From positions 1-36,011 of the forward strand of contig JAGONZ010000002.1 of assembly GCA_017992755.1 (NCBI GenBank): a stretch of DNA of 36,011 nucleotides, given 5' to 3'. How positions within the stretch are numbered: the first letter of the stretch is position 1; the number at the start of each line of letters is the position of its first letter. Shown piece by piece: positions 32,202-36,011 of this stretch. A program made the position numbers and the translations under genes. Below the pieces are notes generated by a model. The model was given only the letters and a program-made list of their open reading frames with translations. It did not search any database and had not been told where the DNA came from. The stretch comes from Candidatus Buchananbacteria bacterium (GTDB lineage Bacteria; Patescibacteriota; Patescibacteriia; 2-01-FULL-39-33).

Positions 32202-32789
32202 TTATTTGATACCGTGATCACTGTCGGAAGCTTCACGGTGCGCAATCCACTTTTTCACAAACCGATGAAGATGCGGATCAAGCTTTTCGATCGGTGTTTC
32301 AAGGATTTCTTCGGGACTAAACCATTTGTAACCATTAAATTCCCCAGGGTCATATTGTAGAGGCGCATTTGAATCGGCTTTGAGTACATACCACAGACTG
32401 ACATCTGTATGCCCGGCCGTTAGGTTTACGGTAACGGCTTGAGTCAGGAAAAATATTCCATCGTACAGAAAATCAGCTTGAATGTTGAGCTCCTCAACCA
32501 CTTCCCTTTCAACGGTGGCTTTGGGATGTTCGTTTGGCTCAACATGTCCACCAGCTGGCAGCCATAACTGGGCTTTGATGTGGTCAATCAGTAGGATTTT
32601 ATTTTCCTTTGGGTCAATGACAACAAAATAGGAAACAAGATGTTTTGGTGGGATATCTGGTTTTTGGATACGAAATAATTCGGCACCGCTTTTAATCCAC
32701 TGGATGGTGTCGTTGATATGTTCACGCTCTAAACCGTCAGTTGGTGTGATTTGCTCAACGAGCTTTAAGATTTCATCTTTAATACTCAT
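32202..32789 (-). CDS. Nudix hydrolase A
   Basis: 195 residues. The Nudix box GGHVEPNEHPKATVEREVVEEL matches G-x5-E-x7-REU-x-EE-x-G-U, apart from N at the G position. An upstream extension (ELVEQITPTDGLEREHINDTIQWI) adds a helical region often seen in Nudix enzymes acting on larger substrates. It would hydrolyse a nucleoside-diphosphate-linked compound; the substrate is not readable. The gene is within the minus-strand operon between two S51-like genes. Confidence 0.88.
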   Translation of the reverse strand: MSIKDEILKLVEQITPTDGLEREHINDTIQWIKSGAELFRIQKPDIPPKHLVSYFVVIDPKENKILLIDHIKAQLWLPAGGHVEPNEHPKATVEREVVEELNIQADFLYDGIFFLTQAVTVNLTAGHTDVSLWYVLKADSNAPLQYDPGEFNGYKWFSPEEILETPIEKLDPHLHRFVKKWIAHREASDSDHGIK

Positions 32790-32797
32790 AAGAAAAT

Positions 32798-33547
32798 CTA
32801 TTTTATCACCAAATCAGAAAGTGGCGCGAAATCTTTATGCTGTCTTATCTCTTCCTCATGATATTTGCCAGCTTTCCAATAAACTTTATAAGCTTTCGCG
32901 GTGGGTTTTGAAGCGATGACACGATAGGTGTCATCAATAAATTCAACAGCGCAACAATTATCTATGGCAATCGCAATACCTGAAGTTTTTTGCATTATCT
33001 TTTTCAGCCCAGGTCGCCGATCTTTTTCGACATCGTAGTGAGGCGAGTGTACTACTGGGATAAATCCAAGTCCACTGACTTTTATTAAGTCGGCATCAGG
33101 ATTATTAAACCGTCTAGAGTCAGAGGCTCCAGCGTGGAACCAGCAAATTGACCCAGCACTTAAACCCGAAAGGATTACACCCTTATCCCAAGCTTTCCTT
33201 AGGATTTTATCGACACCATACGACTTCCAGGTGCGGAGCATCTTTTGGGTGTTTCCACCACCAACATACACGATGTCAGCCGACATGATTTTTTCTTCAA
33301 CTGCTTTCTTAGTAGGCTTTTCTTTGATCAGCCAAAGCACATCTGTCTCACACCCTAGTTTCTTTCCAAAATATTTCTGTACCGTTTCATAATATCCTTC
33401 AGAGTCAGAACTAGCTGTAGGGACAAAAAGAACTCGCGGGCTTTTCTTGCCGGTTAACCGAATAATCTCCCGGTCTATTTTAGTGGTTTCAATCGGATAT
33501 CCAGGTCTCCCGATTTCACCGCCGCCGATGGCTATGATTTTTTTCAT
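32798..33547 (-). CDS. Peptidase S51 family protein (dipeptidase E-like)
   Basis: 249 residues. VGGGNTQKMLRTWKSYGV and the elbow SGLSAGSICWFHAGASDS (Ser of GLSAGS) are the S51 signature; VVHSPHYDVEKDRRPG provides the histidine near the end, and the full length is normal for the family. The start MKKIIAIGGGEIGRPG is typical. It would be a cytoplasmic exopeptidase for aspartyl dipeptides or a cyanophycinase-like enzyme. It starts the tightly packed part of the operon, and a shorter S51-like paralogue lies two genes on. Confidence 0.85.
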   Translation of the reverse strand: MKKIIAIGGGEIGRPGYPIETTKIDREIIRLTGKKSPRVLFVPTASSDSEGYYETVQKYFGKKLGCETDVLWLIKEKPTKKAVEEKIMSADIVYVGGGNTQKMLRTWKSYGVDKILRKAWDKGVILSGLSAGSICWFHAGASDSRRFNNPDADLIKVSGLGFIPVVHSPHYDVEKDRRPGLKKIMQKTSGIAIAIDNCCAVEFIDDTYRVIASKPTAKAYKVYWKAGKYHEEEIRQHKDFAPLSDLVIK

Positions 33548-33611
33548 AAAGTTGCTATGAGGTCTTTTGTTGGCTGTAGGCTATCTTTGTCTATAGTCCA
33601 AATGCCCTTAC

Positions 33612-34079
33612 TTATTGCGCATCTTTATTCATTGCCAGAATCCTATCGACACCTGGGGTGCGATCATTTGGAATTTGTTCTAAGGTAAACCAATTTGCTT
33701 CTGCTATCTCAAATCCATCGATAGCAAAATCTCTATTGGGTACACGAGCGTAATAAACATGTACCGTATCAATTTTGTATTGATGGGTACTTACGTACTC
33801 GCCAATCTTTTTAACCTCAGTCGTTACTACACCTGTTTCCTCCTTTAATTCTCTCATAGCCGCCACTTCGGACGCCTCACCTTTATGAATACCGCCTCCT
33901 GGCACTGTCCATCGTCGATGACCGTAATTGATACGCACTAAAAGAAAAGCCCCTTCGTTCTCAATGAGACATTTCACGCCCAGTGTTTTTGGTCGAACAA
34001 TAAACCAATATACAGATCGAATCGGACTTGCTAAGATCCAAAAGATTTTAATCGTATATTGGCGCGGAGTGTATTTCAT
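33612..34079 (-). CDS. Nudix hydrolase B
   Basis: 155 residues from ATG 34079 (MKYTPRQYTIKIFWIL). A hydrophobic, aromatic N-terminal segment (IFWILASPIRSVYWFIV) precedes the Nudix fold, unusual for a soluble Nudix enzyme and possibly a membrane-contacting helix. The Nudix box GGGIHKGEASEVAAMRELKEETGV is complete. An in-frame GTG at 34103 is the alternative start. It is 64 bases from the S51 gene downstream and lies alone, so it may be a separate transcript. Confidence 0.88.
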   Translation of the reverse strand: MKYTPRQYTIKIFWILASPIRSVYWFIVRPKTLGVKCLIENEGAFLLVRINYGHRRWTVPGGGIHKGEASEVAAMRELKEETGVVTTEVKKIGEYVSTHQYKIDTVHVYYARVPNRDFAIDGFEIAEANWFTLEQIPNDRTPGVDRILAMNKDAQ

Positions 34080-34135
34080 TTGTATGTTTCTTTGTCCAGA
34101 CACCCTTTTTTATTCAGGTGTATAATTCAAACAAT

Positions 34136-34576
34136 CTACATTTCTACAAGTAAGACTTTAGATTCTTTACCCAAAGCACGAGCGACCATCAACCGAGTAT
34201 TGCCGCTCACCAGATGTATCTCGTCTAAATGCTTTAAAATTATTGGCGCATCAAGTTCTTGTCCCTGTTCCATCTTTTGTTTCAAGGCCTCCCAACTTCT
34301 AGTAGCTCCGGTTTCTCGATTTGTATGGTCAATGTGTTCTGCTATTTGTTCCCAGCCACCGTAGGGAATATCAAACGAATCTGTATTATCTAGAGCGCTC
34401 CACATCTCTTCCGTTAAATCAACTAATTTAGCTTCCTGAGCTTTTTCGTAGAAACTGCAAACGAATGCCTCTGGGTCTTGAGGACTATATTTTTGAGCCA
34501 CCCTTTCAATTTCTCCCCGTTCTTTTGCAACGTCTGGAAAAACAAATATGGTTTCTTTTTCAGGAAATCGTTCCAT
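34136..34576 (-). CDS. Unknown protein with ParB/sulfiredoxin-like C-terminal half
   Basis: 146 residues. The C-terminal part APIILKHLDEIHLVSGNTRLMVARALG resembles the ParB/Srx nucleotide-binding fold, with the GNTRLMVARALG stretch in the place of ParB's GERRxRAAxxLG. The N-terminal part (residues 1 to about 80) is acidic and helical and is not recognised. No DNA-binding helix-turn-helix is visible, so it is not a full ParB. A TAAAAT six bases before the ATG suggests a leaderless mRNA. The genuine ParA/ParB pair is not in the window. Confidence 0.5.
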   Translation of the reverse strand: MERFPEKETIFVFPDVAKERGEIERVAQKYSPQDPEAFVCSFYEKAQEAKLVDLTEEMWSALDNTDSFDIPYGGWEQIAEHIDHTNRETGATRSWEALKQKMEQGQELDAPIILKHLDEIHLVSGNTRLMVARALGKESKVLLVEM

Positions 34577-34639
34577 GCACCCATTTTAACTTATAGCTAC
34601 CCCTTTAGGTAGTCGGGTCACCCCGGTACTTAGTTATCT

Positions 34640-34729
34640 TGGCGGAGAGGGAGGGATTTGAACCCTCGATACCCGTAAAGGTATTTCACTTTTCGAGAGT
34701 GACGCCTTCAACCACTCAGCCACCTCTCC
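34640..34729 (-). tRNA. tRNA-Ser (anticodon CGA)
   Basis: On the minus strand the acceptor arm GGAGAGG pairs with CCTCTCC, the D arm is TGGCTGAGTGGTTGAAGGCG, the anticodon loop is CTCGAAA (CGA at 34695-34693) on a perfect TCACT/AGTGA stem, a long variable arm ATACCTTTACGGGTAT follows, and the T arm is GAGGGTTCAAATCCCTC. The long variable arm and CGA give serine for UCG codons. The discriminator is G, and CCA is encoded at 34642-34640. Confidence 0.97.
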
Positions 34730-34756
34730 AGGTGGTTACTTCATTTTTTTGATGCT

Positions 34757-34872
34757 TGACCCCTCACATAACACCTGCCTGCGCAGGCAGGCCTCCCCTA
34801 TCCTAGGGGAGGAACTTAATTATGTATTAGTTGCTCCTTCCCCTGGGACAGGGGAAGGCTGGGATGGGGTCA
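34757..34872. repeat. Repeat family B, copy 3, extended 116-base element
   Basis: Ends tgacccc and ggggtca are inverted. Inside lie the B core (acccctcacataacacct at 34759, interrupted by a 15-16 base palindromic insert cctgcctgcgcaggcagg, then cccctatcctaggggaggaa) and a second inverted unit (ctccttcccctgggacaggg). Its right half is read as the last residues of the Wzy-like gene. Confidence 0.7.
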
Positions 34873-35428
34873 ATGTCGAAATAGTAAACGCCATCGCCAC
34901 GATCGCCCAAAACAACACCGACAAATCATTCTTCAAATATGGCGCATCGACTAGGCCATGAATTACCATTTGGCTCATGGCGGCGAATGCTGCCAGGTAG
35001 AGCCAGTGTGGTTCAACGTGTTTTAAGACGTTTTTGCTGCTTTGCCAGAGGTGATACCCAATCAGAATTGCGAAGCTGATCAGACCAAGGATACCTAATT
35101 CTGACCAAAAGTTCAAGACGATGTTGTGGGGGTATAAGAAGATTTCAAATGTTGGTAAATGGTATGGTTTGATGACCGTTTGATACCCCGCTAAGCCGGC
35201 ACCGAAGATTGGATGGTCTAGGAGCATCAGCCAGGACTCTTTCCAGATCAAGCGGCGAATGAAACCTGAATAATCTTGGAGTAATAGCTTACTCAAAATG
35301 TATGCATGCAATGCTGGTGTTACTAATAGGATAATCGCACCAATAATAGAGGCGCCGATTGCCCACAAGCGTGTTCGTTGATTCCAGACGAGCATTGCTA
35401 ACCATAGCGCCGGAATTGAGAGCATTGC
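34820..35428 (-). pseudogene. O-antigen ligase-like (Wzy/WaaL) protein, C-terminal part after the in-frame TGA
   Basis: This is the downstream half of a polytopic protein, in the same frame as the upstream half at 35432-36011 and divided from it by TGA at 35429-35431. About 200 residues with several helices; it holds the large loop of Wzy/WaaL-like proteins (LIWKESWLMLLDHPIFGAGLAGYQTVI, then YPHNIVLNFWSELGILGLISFA, the conserved PHN-x-x-L motif). The last residues, TPSQPSPVPGEGATNT, are encoded by the repeat at 34757-34872 and are not natural for the family. Such proteins polymerise or ligate surface polysaccharides. Whether it is expressed as a separate protein is unknown. Confidence 0.75.
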
Positions 35429-36011
35429 TCATTCGGATTCCGCTAAGATAATTGCGGCGAATGAAATGAGGATGACGATAATCTTGGCGGCTTGGAATTT
35501 CCACTGGGCTTTTTCAAATAGCCAGCCGCTGTAGAGCATCACAATTGGCGCCAGGAACAAGCCAATGGCGTTGGGATAGCCATACACTGACACAATCCGA
35601 TCAACTCCCCCAGTTGCCTGCATGAAGGCTGCAGGGACGCCGTAGCCGCTGAAGTATTGCCAGAAGCCAAACACGGAAATGGCGATGGCGCTGATTCCTA
35701 AAGCTACTAAAATCTTTTTAAATAATTGAACGTTGCCGATTGATAATAATAATGCAAATAGAGCAATTGGTTCAATATAATACGCTTTCCAAATTCCGAG
35801 GGCGCCAATTGTATTTGGAGAAACGCCAACGGATAATGTTGCGATTAGCCCAATGATAATTGATAACCAAAAAACCGGTTGAGTTTTTAGTTTTTGCCAG
35901 TCGTAGCGTTTGGTGAAAATGCCAAGGGCTACAATGAGAATTATTAACGCTTCGAGTGCGGTAAGTGGGACCCCAGCAATGTTGAAGCGAATTAAATAAA
36001 CTGGCAGCAGG
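35429..36011 (-). pseudogene. O-antigen ligase-like (Wzy/WaaL) protein, N-terminal part, incomplete at window edge
   Basis: Translating the minus strand from 36010 gives an uninterrupted, highly hydrophobic chain without any stop down to TGA 35429-35431: helices such as LTALEALIILIVALGIF and VFWLSIIIGLIATLSVGV, then WKAYYIEPIALFALLL and the family-typical RIVSVYGYPNAIGLFLAPIVMLY. It ends ILAESE, then TGA, then AMLSIPALWLAM; homologues have Ser-x-Gly-Ala here, so a Gly codon (GGA) may have become TGA. The true start lies beyond the window. Confidence 0.72.

Noticed and set aside
34136-34576. A chromosome-partitioning ParB
   Set aside because: Only the Srx/ParB-like half is present; there is no helix-turn-helix domain or adjacent parA.
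35429-35431. UGA decoded as glycine (genetic code 25) in this organism
   Set aside because: rnpA, ruvC, the GT-C gene and the giant gene all end on TGA at tight gene junctions or directly before a terminator; reading through would run into neighbours.
1-36011. CRISPR arrays, insertion sequences with transposase, rRNA genes
   Set aside because: No regularly spaced direct repeats, no transposase-like frame and no rRNA segment was seen; the repeats found are dispersed palindromes.

Overview
The window looks like the replication-origin neighbourhood of a Patescibacteria (Candidate Phyla Radiation) genome; this is inference. The evidence is a compact rpmH-rnpA-yidD-yidC block back to back with dnaA-dnaN, very short gaps and 4-base ATGA overlaps, arrays of small VirB2/TrbC-like two-helix proteins, a DUF5663-like protein, a giant coiled-coil protein, and few Shine-Dalgarno sites. 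UGA is used as an ordinary stop (ruvC, rnpA, the GT-C gene, the giant gene), so the glycine-UGA code of Gracilibacteria is not supported.

Layout. 1-209: tail of a probable SAM methyltransferase. 210-5327: ABC exporter and rpsT (minus), bactofilin plus a diverged lipid-kinase-like gene (plus), then rpmH-rnpA-yidD-yidC-PRC-barrel (minus). 5328-8432: origin region with dnaA and dnaN (plus); DnaA-box-like sites lie upstream of dnaA and palindromes lie between dnaA and dnaN. 8625-13963 (minus): operon yebC-ruvC-ATP-grasp-PBP1A. 14041-18350 (plus): PGI/PMI isomerase, GT-C membrane glycosyltransferase plus DPM-synthase-like GT2, and a lipoprotein. 18411-22156 (minus): orphan sugar-type binding lipoprotein followed by five related pilin-like membrane proteins. 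22251-29501 (plus): small DUF5663-like protein, small coiled-coil protein and a 2248-residue protein ending in an apparently intact GT-A glycosyltransferase domain. 29549-34576 (minus): RmlA-like nucleotidyltransferase and MsrB preceded by a tight run of two Nudix, two S51-like, one alpha/beta hydrolase and one ART-like gene. Then tRNA-Ser(CGA) and an O-antigen-ligase-like gene broken by an in-frame TGA and running off the window.

The genes cover replication start, membrane insertion, cell-envelope building (PBP, glycosyltransferases, bactofilin, Wzy-like protein) and surface or secretion machinery. Small palindromic repeats with GTCATCCCC...GGGGATGAC or TGACCCC...GGGGTCA ends are scattered between genes, and one forms the end of a coding region. 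Many genes seem to start directly after a -10 box, suggesting leaderless mRNAs. No rRNA, CRISPR array or insertion sequence with a transposase was seen.
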